Assembly (NCBI RefSeq): GCF_900497805.2
Contig: NW_020944355.1
Coordinates: forward strand, 4,064,323-4,128,322
DNA from: Vombatus ursinus
Taxonomy: Eukaryota > Chordata > Mammalia > Diprotodontia > Vombatidae
Direction of reading: 5' to 3'
Length of the DNA stretch: 64,000 nucleotides
The notes beneath the pieces are model-generated. The model was not told where the DNA came from and ran no database searches. It was given only the letters and a program-made list of their open reading frames with translations. Positions 54,925-64,000 of this stretch are shown piece after piece. Every line of letters starts with the position of its first letter. Positions within the stretch are counted from its first letter, which is position 1. A program made the position numbers and the translations under genes.

Positions 54925-56080
54925 TTTTGATGCTAGCTGTTTTCATGCTAACTGTGTTCAGCAATGTTGTGGGATGCCTTCAATGAGGATGAAAAACGCT
55001 ATCGAGGACAGCCTCCTCACTGATGGTAAATTATTTAATTTGTAAAGGCTACAAACTAAGACAAAAGTGGAAGAATTGGTACATAACTTTTTTTTAACAG
55101 GTGATTGTTCACCCAATGCAGCCTCTGAAGCTGAGATGCAACAGAATATGAACCAATTATCTCCTGCTTGTGCTAATTTTGGCCTGATAACACCAAGAAA
55201 ACAGAGATTCTCCACTAGCCAGCACCACGCCATACATACATGAAACCATTGATTGCAGCAGGTGAAGAAATTTTGAATGCAGTGGATAAGTTCCTTTATC
55301 TTGGCAGTATACTTTCCAGGGATGTACACATAAATGATGAGGTTGATGCACGCGTTGCCAGAGCTAGCTCAGTATTTGGGAGGCTCTGAAGGAAAGTGTG
55401 GGAGAGAAGTGTTAGACTGCCTACCATACTGAATGTCTACAGAGCTGTTGGGTTGACCTCATTGCTGTATGCTTGTGAAACCTGGACAGTCTACCAGTGC
55501 CATGCCAGGAAACTGAATCACTTCTGTTTGAATTGTCTTAAGGAAGATCCTGAAGATCACCTGACAAGATAAGGTACCAGGCACTGAGGTCCTCTCTTGA
55601 GCTGAACTGCCAAGCATTCAAACTCTGGTAACAAGTCCAAAGGAGTGGCCATGACGTTTGAATGAAAGACTATTTTATGGAGAACTCACATAAGGTAAGT
55701 GCTGACATGGAGATCAGAAGAAGCAATCCAGGAACCCTCTAAAGGTCTCTCTAAAGAACTTTGTTATCAATTGTGAGACATGGGAGACACTGGCATAGGA
55801 CCACCCAGCATGGTGTGCCTGCATCAGAGAAACTGCTGTTCTCTATGAGCAAAGCAGAATTGCAGTAGCTCAAAAGAAACATAAGATGCACAAATTTAGA
55901 TACATCTCCATCCCAAATATTCACACAGGATATTTGTGCCTGACCTGTGATAGAGCCTTCCTAGCTCATATTGGTCTGATCAGTCAGTTGGACACACTGT
56001 ACATTCAACCCAACATAATGAAGTAATTTTGGTCTTCTTTAATTATGACGGACAGCAGTCAACCAACCAAGTTCTTTTCT
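54925..56080 (+). mobile_element. LINE 3' half with C-terminal zinc finger (clade unassigned)
   Basis: Forward blocks in order: SAMLWDAFNEDEKRYRG; LFNLxRLQTKTKVEELVHN; LTGDC at the place of the RT F/YADD motif, so only the second Asp is kept; EAEMQQNMNQLSPACANFGL; KFLYLGSILSRDVHINDEVD; RVARASSVFGRL; LLYACETWTVYQCHARKLNH; RLNERLFYGELT; and a terminal CLTCDRAFLAHIGLISQL, a decayed CxxC zinc finger. This architecture belongs to a LINE group common in invertebrates and fish and seen, as I recall, in marsupials with a 3' end like ggacaacaaccaacc. Here gacggacagcagtcaaccaa follows the stop. Stops and frame changes show it is dead. 5'-truncated. Confidence 0.75.
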
Positions 56081-56139
56081 TCATTAAAACTAATGTAAGC
56101 TATATAATTTTTACCTTTCCTTCAAAAGCCAGGTATGAG

Positions 56140-56350
56140 ATGTTCCATAGTACTTTACACTTTCCAAGTCATTTTGTCATCCATGATTTTATTTGTGCCT
56201 CACTAAAATGTTCCTCTCCCCATAATGCAGTCAGGACAGATTGCATTCTTTCTCTTTGACCAATGAAGAAATTGAGGTTCAGAGGGATCAAGGTAGCTGC
56301 CCAAGGTCTCAGAGGTAACTAGTGTCAGCACCTGCATTGGAGAATTCCTG
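56140..56350 (-). repeat. MIR SINE, reverse
   Basis: tccatagtactttacacttt / ccaagtcattttgtcatcca, gaagaaattgaggttcagag, gcccaaggtctcagaggtaa and gtgtcagcacctgc. Confidence 0.7.
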
Positions 56351-56479
56351 GCTTGCCACTTCTTCCACAGGGCCTTTCTTGGTCCGTCACCATGTGAAGT
56401 GGTATTGTGTGACTGTTTGCGTTTATCCGTTTTTTATATTAACCTGCAAAAATTTGCATTTACCTGCATCCTGTTATAT

Positions 56480-56598
56480 GTCCCAGTACAGTGTAAGCTC
56501 CATGAGAGAAAGGAAAACGTTTTTCTTTTTTTTTAAACCCTACCACAGTGCTTGACAACATAGTAGGTGTTTAATAAATGTTGCAGAATTGAACAGAA
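56480..56598 (+). mobile_element. L2 3' terminus, forward
   Basis: agtgtaagctccatgagaga, accacagtgcttgacaacat, agtaggtgtttaataaatgt and tgcagaattgaa. Confidence 0.8.
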
Positions 56599-56599
56599 T

Positions 56600-57060
56600 A
56601 GAGATTTCTTGATTCCAAACCAAGTACCTTTATATGACATCATCCCAAGATTCATCTGTAATTACCAGTTTCTAAACCTTAACAGGTTGTAGACAACTCA
56701 TATAAAGATTTGGCCTTTGTTTCTGTTATCTGTCCCTTTAGTCCTGGACAAAAACATCAGGGATAATGAGAAGTGAAGAGTTCCCTTGTTACTACATATA
56801 TCTCACCTCTGGAAGCATGTATACCGTTAACTAATTGAATGTGGTAGGATCTGGACCTGCCAGTGCTGGATGATGATACTAAAGATTTGCTGTCTGATCT
56901 CCATATCCCTTGACTAGAGCCACTGTTGGGAAGAAAAATTATCATGGATGTCAGTTATGCTGCCTATCATAGGGGGTAAACTAAACAGTTGAGACGTGTT
57001 AGTAGACTTGTTAGTAGCTGCCTCTCTTGTCCTGTGAGCTGATTTACTGAGTTGGTATCA
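56600..57060. other. Unassigned stretch
   Basis: No recognised repeat or exon. Confidence 0.35.
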
Positions 57061-57064
57061 ATCT

Positions 57065-57210
57065 TTCATTCATTTTGTTCATTCAAGCAGTAAACATTTG
57101 TTAAGCGTTCGTTATGTGCCAGGCACTGTGCTAAATGATGGGGATACAAAAAGAGGCAAAAGACAGTTTCTGCCCTCAAGGAGCTTATAATCATAAGTGA
57201 GGTGTTACTT
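57065..57210 (-). mobile_element. L2 3' end, reverse
   Basis: aacatttgttaagcgttcgt / tatgtgccaggcactgtgct, ggggatacaaaaagaggc, ctgccctcaaggagcttata. Confidence 0.85.
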
Positions 57211-57372
57211 CTCTGGTATACTGTTAATTGCATTTAAAAAGCCTTTCCTGTGTTCCCCTTATTTCACTCTGTAGTACCTTTGTGTCTCTGAAGATGGTAT
57301 CTCTGTTGCCTTCTCAACTTTCTTGGTTTCCATTTATGCCCTGGTCTCCCCAGAGATCATTAGTATTATTAT

Positions 57373-57494
57373 TATTTTTTTTTTGGCTAGGCAATGGGAT
57401 TAAGTGACTTGCCCAGGGTCACACAGCTAGTAAGTGTTATGTGTCTGAGATCGGATTTGAACTTAGGTCCTCCTGAATCCAGGGCCAGTGCTCA
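57373..57494 (-). repeat. WALLSI-like SINE, reverse, 5'-truncated
   Basis: T9, ggctaggcaatgggattaag, tgacttgcccagggtcacac, agctagtaagtgttatgtgt, gaacttaggtcctcctgaat, ccagggccagtgct. The A-box end is missing. Host bases cagagatcatta occur on both sides (about 57352 and 57494). Confidence 0.9.
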
Positions 57495-57684
57495 GAGATC
57501 ATTATTTTTATAATGACGCAGAGAACTTCATGATGCAAAGTGGAGACGACATAGCTAGTGGACTCCACTCTCAAATGAGATTCTTGACAATAGAATTACT
57601 TGCTATCTGAAGAGTTGTTTTTTTTTTCAGCACAATTCTAAAGGATATGGCTATTGCTGATCACTTTGGTTATCAAAATGAAAA

Positions 57685-57928
57685 ATGATCACTGATATTT
57701 GTAAGGTGCTTTAATTTTTCCAAAACACTTTTGGTGATTGCTTATGTGAACCTTACAGTCAGCATGTGAATTGAGAAGTGAATATGACAAGTGTGATCAC
57801 CCACATTTATGGGGGTGGCTGTTGAGGTCCAAAGTGGTTAAGTGACATGCTCAGGGACAGAGGGTGAGTTTGAATCCAGATCTTCATGCCTATATGTTTG
57901 GCACTCTTTTTACTATGCCCTCCTACCT
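57685..57928 (-). repeat. MIR SINE, reverse
   Basis: ttgtaaggtgctttaatttt, a decayed middle, ggttaagtgacatgctcagg, gagtttgaatccagatcttc and cactctttttactatgccct. Confidence 0.7.
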
Positions 57929-57929
57929 T

Positions 57930-58435
57930 CCATAAGGCATCCAATGTACACTTCAGGGTTCAAATTCTAAATGATTCCGTAATAACACTGCTACTAATTC
58001 TAAAATGTTCTCCAACAAGAGATTCTTTGTTGCTGTGCTGAGATTTGGAAAAGGACCTTCATAAATGCCATACAAACCAATCATGTTCTCTTTCACCCCC
58101 CCCCTTTTTTAGTGTAAAACTTTAATAATTGGCCTTGAGTATTTTGTATTGATGTGAATGACTTTAAAATGTTGTGAAATCAATAGCCATAAAAAATGTA
58201 GTTCCTTGGAGCAAGTGGTTATGTGGGAGGGGTGAGATTAATGATATTACCACCTGATATACATTAGTTAGGCTCCCTATAAAGTTAGTGAGAAATCCCA
58301 CTAATCAGCCTTTCATACCACCCAATTTGGCTCTCAATTGTGCACCCTTTTGTATTGTCTTCTAATTGCCTCGCGTGTTTACCCAAATCCTTCCAGCTAG
58401 TCTTGAAACTACTCAAGTACCAACTCCAGGCTTTA
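57930..58435. other. Mostly unassigned, possibly worn L2 next to the Tigger element
   Basis: No clear family. The right part (58330-58435) together with 59430-59495 may be the two sides of an L2 3' end into which the Tigger element jumped; the right side (gcccagagctaggtgtatat / taagtgcttagtaaatt) is the clearer. Confidence 0.35.
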
Positions 58436-58437
58436 TT

Positions 58438-59426
58438 CAGGCATACCTCATTTTATTGCTCTTTGTTTTATTGTGCTTTACTTTGTTGTGCTTCATAGAT
58501 GTATTGTGCTTTCAACAAATTGAAGGTTCATGGCAACCAAGCAAGTCTGTTGACACCATTTTTCCAACAGCATGTCTCTGTGTCACATTTTGGTAATTCT
58601 TACAATACTTCAAACTTTTTCATTAGTATGATATCTGTTATGGTGATCTGTGATCAATGATCTTTGATGTTATTATTGTCATTGTTTTGAAGCACCGTGA
58701 ACCACACCCGTATAAGATGGCGAACTTAATAAATGTTGTACGTGTTCTCACTGCTCCACCAACTTGCTGGTCCCCCATCTCTTGCCGTCTCCTTGGGCCT
58801 TCCTATTCCCTGAGACACAGGAATATTGAATTTAGACCAATTAATAACCCAACAATTGGCCTCTAAGTGTTCAAGTGAAAAGAAAAGGCAATCAATAGAG
58901 CAAATGTCATTATTGTCTATTTTAAGAATTGCCACAGCCACCCCAACCTTCAGCAACTGCCACCCTGATCAGTCAGCAGACATCAACATCAAGGCAATGC
59001 TCTCTACCAGCAAAACGGTTACAACTCACTGAAGGCTCAGATGATGGTTAGCATTTTTTATCAATAAAGTATTTTTTAATTAGGTTGTACAATTTTTTTT
59101 TTGTGAGGCAATTGGGGTTAAGTGATTTGCCCAGAGTCACACAACTAGTAAGTATCAAGTGTCTGAGGTTACATTTGAACTCAGGTCCTTCTGACTCCAG
59201 AGCCAGTGCTCTATCCACTGAGCCACGTAGCTGCCCCTTACAATGTTTTTTTTTTTTTTTTTTAGGCATAATACTATTGCATACTTAATAGATTACACTA
59301 TAGTGGAAACATAGCTTTTATATGTACTGGGAAATAAAAAAAAATTCATGTGACTTACTTTATTACAGGATTTGCTTTTCTACGATCATCTGGAACTGAA
59401 TCTGCAATATCTCTGAGGTATGCCTG
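58438..59426 (+). mobile_element. Tigger1-type (pogo/Tc-mariner) DNA transposon, internally deleted
   Basis: Both terminal inverted repeats are present: CAGGCATACCTCATTTTATT at the left and ATATCTCTGAGGTATGCCTG at the right, followed by TA (left dinucleotide is TT). The 5' UTR, the start of the transposase (ASKCSSEKK) and its end (LLSILRIATATPTF, then TTHxRLR-like end and gctcagatgatggttagcat) match Tigger1 as I recall it. About 1.6-1.7 kb of transposase is missing, so it is non-autonomous. The remaining length without the SINE is about 845 bases. It is one of the best preserved elements of the window relative to its consensus. Confidence 0.92.
59093..59237 (-). repeat. WALLSI-like SINE, reverse, inside the Tigger1 element
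   Basis: T-run, gaggcaattggggttaagtg, atttgcccagagtcacacaa, gaactcaggtccttctgact, tatccactgagccacgtagc and tgcccc at the head. tacaat is repeated on both sides (59088 and 59239). Confidence 0.95.
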
Positions 59427-59644
59427 TACTTCTTTTGAAACCTCCACAGTGGCCCAGAGCTAGGTGTATATTAAGTGCTTAGTAAATTATAATATGGCAA
59501 TATACCAAGGATCAATGCTGTGTGTGTATGTGGGTACACACACATACCTATACATGTAAATACCTATGTATTTGTTCATTTATTAATTTATATTTTCTTT
59601 CTCTGTGATTTCATCTGTGTGTGGAGCTCCTGGGGTGGAAATTT

Positions 59645-59805
59645 CTACTGATGGTCACCAACTGCTCTGTACTTAGAGAATTGATCATAGCATTGAAAGG
59701 TTATGACCTTCCCGTGGCCACATAATGACTCAGTAGTATGCATTGGAGAGAAAGGACATGAACCCATGTCTTTGTGACTCCAGGTCTCTGTCATGCTGTT
59801 GCTGT
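59645..59805 (-). repeat. CORE-SINE, reverse
   Basis: caactgctctgtacttagag, cattgaaaggttatgacctt / cccgtggccaca, ggacatgaacccatgtcttt, gtgactccaggtctctgtca and tgctgttgct at the head. Confidence 0.7.
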
Positions 59806-59900
59806 ATGTGTGTTTGTGTGTGTCTATGTATATATGTATATGTGTAAGTACATGCAACATATATACACATGTAAGCATATGTATGTGTGTGTATATAATT
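59797..59900. repeat. (TG)n/(TATG)n-rich microsatellite
   Basis: Mixed TGTGTG, TATATG and CATGTA repeats; a shorter TG/CA block lies at 59518-59555. Confidence 0.85.
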
Positions 59901-59988
59901 TATTGATCCTTTCATATTCATTGTACAGTGTCAAAAATGGCAGCATCAGGAAGCAAGTACTCTCTCTGCAGTGCTTATAAACAATGAA

Positions 59989-60545
59989 GTTTCTTTGCAT
60001 CAGTTCATACAAATCTTCCCAGATTACTCTGACACTACTCCTTTCATTGTTTTCTTACTGCACAATAGTATTACATTACATTCATATGCCATAAATTCTT
60101 TAGCCTTTCCTTACTTTATGAATATAGTTCTAGTTTCTAGTTCTTTTTCCACCAAAAATAGTTACTATAAATATTTCGTATATATAAGTCATTTTCCTCA
60201 ATCTTTGAAACCAGGAGAACAAGTTATACTACAAAAAACAAACAACTTTGAAAGGCTTAAGATCAGTGCAATGATCAGCCATAGAGTAGAGGGTTAGGAC
60301 GTGAACTTGTATTAGGAACCAGTGATGAAGTGTGCTGTCCACCCCCAACAGAGAAATGAAGGAAGAAACATAGAATGAACCACAGAGCTTTGGACATGGC
60401 CAAGATGGGAATTTGTTTCTCTTGACTACACATATTTGTTATAAGGGTTATGTTTTTCTTTCTTGTTTTTTTTTTTTTTCCCAGTGAGTTAGGGAGGTAG
60501 GACTGAGAGAAAATAAATGTTCATTAATTTAAAAAAATTAAAAAA
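59989..60545 (+). mobile_element. L1 3' end with inverted 5' part (twin priming)
   Basis: 60207-60545 is a forward L1 3' end (gaaaccaggagaacaagtta, caaacaactttgaaaggctt, ggacatggccaagatgggaa, gaaaataaatgttcattaat, A-rich tail). 59989-60203 is L1 in reverse and holds the ORF2 segment immediately upstream in L1 (gtttctttgcatcagttcat, tactgcacaatagtattaca, aaatattt at its far end). The two segments meet in L1 coordinates at the ..gatgcaaag..gaaaccaggag.. point. A possible target duplication aatga(ca)aagtttc lies at both ends. Confidence 0.7.
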
Positions 60546-60693
60546 CCAAAATGACAAAGTTTCAAACTCTTTTAATGAGATGGACACCAAAGTTTATATA
60601 ACTCTAGTTTATTGTAATCAACATATGTAAACTGCTTCAAGGACATGAAAAGCTTTCTTTCTTTCCTTTGAAGATTACAAACATGGAGTATGT

Positions 60694-60950
60694 AACTTAA
60701 GCGACAGCTCGGTAGTGTGGACGATAGAGTGCTAGGCCTGGAGTCAGAAAGACCTGAGTTCAAATCCAGTCTTAGGCACTTACTAGCTATGCGACCATAG
60801 GCAAGCCACTTAACCACATTTGTCTTTGTTTCTTCATCTGTAAAATGAGCCAGAGAAGGAAATGGATAACCACTCCAGTATCTTTGCCAAGAAAACCCCG
60901 AACACGGTCATGAAGAGTCAGAACTGAAATGACTCAACGACAATTATAAC
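60694..60950 (+). repeat. MAR1-like SINE with BovB/RTE tail, forward
   Basis: Full length: gtgtggacgatagagtgcta, gacctgagttcaaatccagt, gcgaccataggcaagccact, cttcatctgtaaaatgagcc, ccagtatctttgccaagaaa, accccgaacacggtcatgaa, gtcagaactgaaatgactca. Flanked by the duplication taacttaag (about 60688 and 60947). Confidence 0.95.
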
Positions 60951-61039
60951 TTAAGTCTTTGACTCTTCTTGGCAGCTTCAATTCCCCTTGCTTGTGTTTT
61001 TGCTCTTGCAAAAAACATGCTGTTTTCTTGAGTGTTAAA

Positions 61040-61895
61040 AAGCAGATTTAAAAATTTTTAAATTAGTACTGATTATTTTTACATTTTAATTTCCAAATAC
61101 ATCCTTCTTCCCCTCCCAGAGAACCATTAAAAAGAAGGGAGGAAACAGTGGTTCCTTAAAACTAACCAGCACATCATCCAAATCTGACATTATATGCTGT
61201 GTTCCATTCCTATGATCTCTCATCTTGAGGTATGTTACGATATCTCTTCTTTTAGGCCAAGCTTGGTCATCATAATTTTGCAGCATGTAGTTTCCATTGT
61301 TTTGATGTTGCCTTGTTGCAGTCATTTTATGTATTGTTTTCCTGGTTCTGCTTCCTTCACTTAGTTCATGTCTTCCCATGCTTCTCTGTATTTATCATAT
61401 CGTTTCCTATGTACCATCTTATTCCATTACGTTCATTTGCCATGACTTATTTAGCCATCTTAAGTCAATTGGCAACTACTTTCAACTATCACAACGAAAT
61501 GCTTCTATAAATATTTTGGTATATATGGAACCTTTTTTTTTTTCATTATTGACCTCTTTGGAGTATTTGCCTAGCAGTGGGAACTCTGCATTAAACAGTT
61601 TTCTGTTTTAGTCACTTTCTTTGCATAATTCAAATAGCTTTTCAGAATATTCCACCAACAGTACGTTAACTTGCCTGTCTTTCCACCACCCCTCTAACAC
61701 GTTGGCTATTTTCATCTTTTTTTCATCTTTGTCAATTGGTAAGATATACTGTGAAACCTGAGAGTCATCTTCATTTGCATATCTTTCATGTGGTTATTAG
61801 TGGTTCACAAGTCTTCTTTTGAGAACTCTGTTTTCAAATGGTCCTTAGACCATTTATCCATTGGAAAATGACTTTTGGTATTTGTGTAGAAAAAA
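61040..61895 (-). mobile_element. L1 3' end, reverse
   Basis: ttacattttaatttccaaat, tcccctcccagagaaccatt, ttgttgcagtcattttatgt, attgttttcctggttctgct, ttattccattacgttcattt, ttctataaatattttggtat, tatttgcctagcagtgggaa and cttagaccatttatccattg / gaaaatgactttt. ORF2 C-terminus and 3' UTR, 5'-truncated, with in-frame stops. Confidence 0.9.
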
Positions 61896-61899
61896 TTTG

Positions 61900-62505
61900 T
61901 TTATATATAGCAATACACCCAAGAAATATAACTCTAATGGACAGTGCACTGTCATATTTCTCCTATGCTAAATTTTACTAAATACCAAGGAATTTAATCT
62001 CACAAAACCTAAGAAAATCAGGTAGAGCTGAGAGATTCGTATGTAGAAATGTTGGAGTAACTTATTCCAAAATCAATATGTTCCCATGATCCTTTCCCCA
62101 AATGTTCATAATGCCAGACTAAAAATATAGCTGTCTTAAGCAGCTTGTGAATGAGACTAGTAGGTCTCATCAGGGAAGTGGCACTCTGGGAAAACCTGTC
62201 AAAAGACATTGATTATTTCAGTACAGGGTAGTTTAAGGGGATTTTTACTCTAAAAATTCACTACGAATGTTATTCAAATGACAAGCAAAATCAAGTGGGC
62301 AACCTTTAGTATTCTTACTTTAAAAATTTTAAAAAGGATAATGGCATTTTTTCCCTACGTGGCTGAAGTATCATTAGTTGTCTTTTCTTATGAAATAATC
62401 AACAAATTTTTGTTGGCAAGGTACTGTATAAAAGACACTGTGCAGTATAGTAGGAGGATTGCAAAGAAGTTGACAAGATGATCTCTAAGCTTCCTTGCAG
62501 CTTGA
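61900..62505. other. Unassigned stretch
   Basis: No clear family. gatgatctctaagcttcctt / gcagcttgaaaattct (about 62478-62513) resembles a CORE-SINE tail. Confidence 0.3.
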
Positions 62506-62514
62506 AAATTCTCG

Positions 62515-62580
62515 GTATAAGACATAATCCTTGCTCTCAAGAAACTTCCAGTCTAATTGGAGAGACAAGATACGCACACA
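62515..62580 (-). mobile_element. Short L2 fragment, reverse
   Basis: aatccttgctctcaagaaac / ttccagtctaattggagaga / caagatac corresponds to the antisense L2 'ccctgccctcaaggagcttacattctaatggggagacaacac' segment. Confidence 0.65.
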
Positions 62581-62829
62581 GGGAAAATTGCATATAACCT
62601 TCTCCTTGCTCGGATTCTGCATCACTTGGCCCAAGTGAAGGAGAGGAGATGAGCACTGGCCCCTGAGTTCTGTGTTAGCCACATCCATAAAGTTTCTGAA
62701 GGCAGGCATGCTCACAAAGCTTACTCTATGGAAAAAGACAAAGAGTAAATGAGGTTTTCCTGGTGCCAGACATGACTTAGAATGTGAAAGATGTAAGGGA
62801 GACAAGGAGTAATGATGGGTAGGGAAGAC

Positions 62830-63715
62830 CCTCTCTGCTTTGGCCTGCTTTTTTGGTCACGTGAGCATTTTCCCAAGACCCTCGTGCTAGATAAGAAGGG
62901 TTGAATTAGAACATATTTGGGTTTTCTTTCATTAAGATTTGGTTACTTCAGAAGCTATTACATTTACATATTTCTAATTTGTACTTTTGATGTTGGTCTT
63001 CAGTAATTACAAAGAGTTGTAACTGAGCTCCTTCTGGTGGTTGCACGATTTTACTTGCATTCGTTGGCCTATTACTTGTATAGAATGAAATGATCCCCTA
63101 ACCCCTCCCCCACCCCCACATGCCAGATCAACATTTTTGGGGGGGTCTGGTAGTTGCTACACCAGAAAATTGGATGTGGAAAAAACGAAATTCATTGCTG
63201 TTTTTCCACCTCTTTGACATTTTGTTTCCTTGTCTGTTTGATATGGTTGCAGAGGGACAGTAATGTTAAAACCTACAAAAATGAGTTCACGCCTTGTGCT
63301 GCTCTCTTCTCTAGTAATAGATTTTGTCTTAAACGAATGTTTTTCAGCATTCACTAAGTTTGGATTCTAATTTTTCTGTGAAATGTCTAGACTTCCATTC
63401 TGGTCATGCATTAGCTAATGAATACAAACCTAGCCTGTGAGGGAGGATATTGCATGAAAATGTTAGCCTTATGCTTAACCAAAGATTGGACCAAGCATCT
63501 GAAAATCAAGGAGTTTAATCTAATGCATAGGAATCTTTATCTTTGCCTCTGGCATTGCTTCGGATTTCTTTGCCACCTTCCGATTGTACTTGTCAACAGT
63601 TCTCCCTGGAAGGTACATTTTAGAAGTAGGGGAGTTCATAGGACTTTGGAGATCAGTACAAGAAACCTCAGGAATCAAGTCCTGGTTTCCTAGCTCCTTC
63701 ATCGTTCCAGCTCTA
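62830..63715. other. Unassigned stretch
   Basis: No recognised repeat apart from a possible CORE-SINE tail (cgttccagctctaaatctgt, 63703-63722). Small open frames on both strands around 63154-63735 have no recognised domains. Confidence 0.3.
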
Positions 63716-63721
63716 AATCTG

Positions 63722-63815
63722 TGATCAGTCAACAAGCATTTAAGTGCCTACTGGGTGCCAGGTACTGTGCTAGCACTAGGGCTAACTTAGAATCAAACAG
63801 TCAAGGACCATCCAT
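63722..63815 (-). mobile_element. L2 3' end, reverse
   Basis: gtcaacaagcatttaagtgc / ctactgggtgccaggtactg / tgctagcactagggc. Confidence 0.8.
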
Positions 63816-63829
63816 GATGCAATCTATCC

Positions 63830-64000
63830 TTTTCTTTCCCCTCCCATAGCTACTCCTCTAGTTCAGTCCTGAGCGAAAATTTCTCCATAGCTTCTTCACT
63901 GGTCTCCCAGCTTGCAGTCTCTCATCCTCTTCAATTCATCCTCCACAGACGCATTTATATTCCTAAAGCACAGTTCTAACTGTGTCGTTCCCTTGCTTCA
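63830..64000 (+). mobile_element. L2 LINE, forward, running off the window
   Basis: cttcttcactggtctcccag / cttgcagtctctcatcctct, catcctccacagacgcattt, ttcctaaagcacagttctaa and ctgtgtcgttcccttgct. This is the forward L2 coding text just upstream of the block seen at 7110. Confidence 0.8.

Noticed and set aside
1-64000. CRISPR array or bacterial-type genes
   Set aside because: All tandem or spaced repeats are microsatellites or SINE copies; the sequence is plainly vertebrate.
1-64000. Functional tRNA genes
   Set aside because: A/B-box-like words belong to tRNA-related SINEs and MIRs, which cannot fold into complete tRNAs here.
1-64000. Assignment to opossum (Monodelphis)
   Set aside because: The SINEs end directly in poly(A) and lack the longer L1-derived tail I recall for the main opossum SINE; an Australian marsupial fits better, without certainty.

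Overview
The window is repeat-dense vertebrate DNA, most probably from a marsupial. The clearest clue is a set of tRNA-related SINEs with the marsupial wording gcagctaggtggcgcagtgg, tcaaatccggcctcagacac, ctgtgtgaccctgggcaagtc. There are also CORE-SINEs with a BovB/RTE-like tail, a marsupial-style L1 3' end, RTE LINEs and many old L2, CR1/L3 and MIR copies. The SINEs end directly in poly(A) and lack the long L1-derived tail I remember from opossum, so an Australian lineage (dasyurid, koala, wallaby or similar) is a reasonable but weaker guess. I found no convincing host protein-coding exon, no CpG island and no intact gene. The window is intergenic or deep intronic.

Layout. 1-7.7 kb: single-copy-looking DNA with MIRs, one RTE fragment, an L2 3' end, a CA microsatellite and a CTCF-type motif. 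8-12.5 kb: RTE pieces in both orientations, a short hAT-like element and CORE-SINEs. 13.6-16.3 kb: a long minus-strand LINE resembling the R4/Dong clade. 17.7-18.5 kb: an L1 3' end, followed by about 2 kb of apparently unique DNA. 20.4-22.0 kb: an unassigned purine-rich block ending in poly(A) and carrying a young SINE. 22-25 kb: L2, then an RTE with a SINE inside it. 25.2-31.0 kb: a stack of L1-derived elements. It includes an ORF1-only (HAL1-like) element inside an L1 tail, an L1 3' end inside its ORF1, and a U6 snRNA-L1 chimera.

31-38 kb: CR1/L3, a hAT-like element and a near-full-length minus-strand L2 (about 33.25-37.06 kb) broken by a second L2 and by three SINEs, two of them nested. 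38-42 kb: mostly unassigned, with MIR and CR1, then a 400-base assembly gap at 42109-42508. 42.5-46.3 kb: a 7SL-like fragment, a strong hairpin, L2, and a CR1/L3 split by two insertions. 46.7-49.7 kb: minus-strand L1 ORF2 fragments and an RTE end. 50-57 kb: L2, MIR, CR1 and L1 scraps, plus a LINE copy with a degenerate C-terminal zinc finger. 58.4-59.4 kb: a deleted Tigger1 DNA transposon with a SINE in it. 60-64 kb: an L1 with a 5' inversion (twin priming), a BovB-tailed SINE, another L1 and L2 at the right edge.

Nothing here looks like a working multi-gene system. The value of the window is its record of retrotransposition: at least five nested insertions with readable target-site duplications, a U6-L1 template-switch chimera, a twin-primed L1, and fragments of LINE clades not usually stressed in mammals. 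All family names come from recalled consensus sequences, and boundaries are approximate (often within 10-40 bases).
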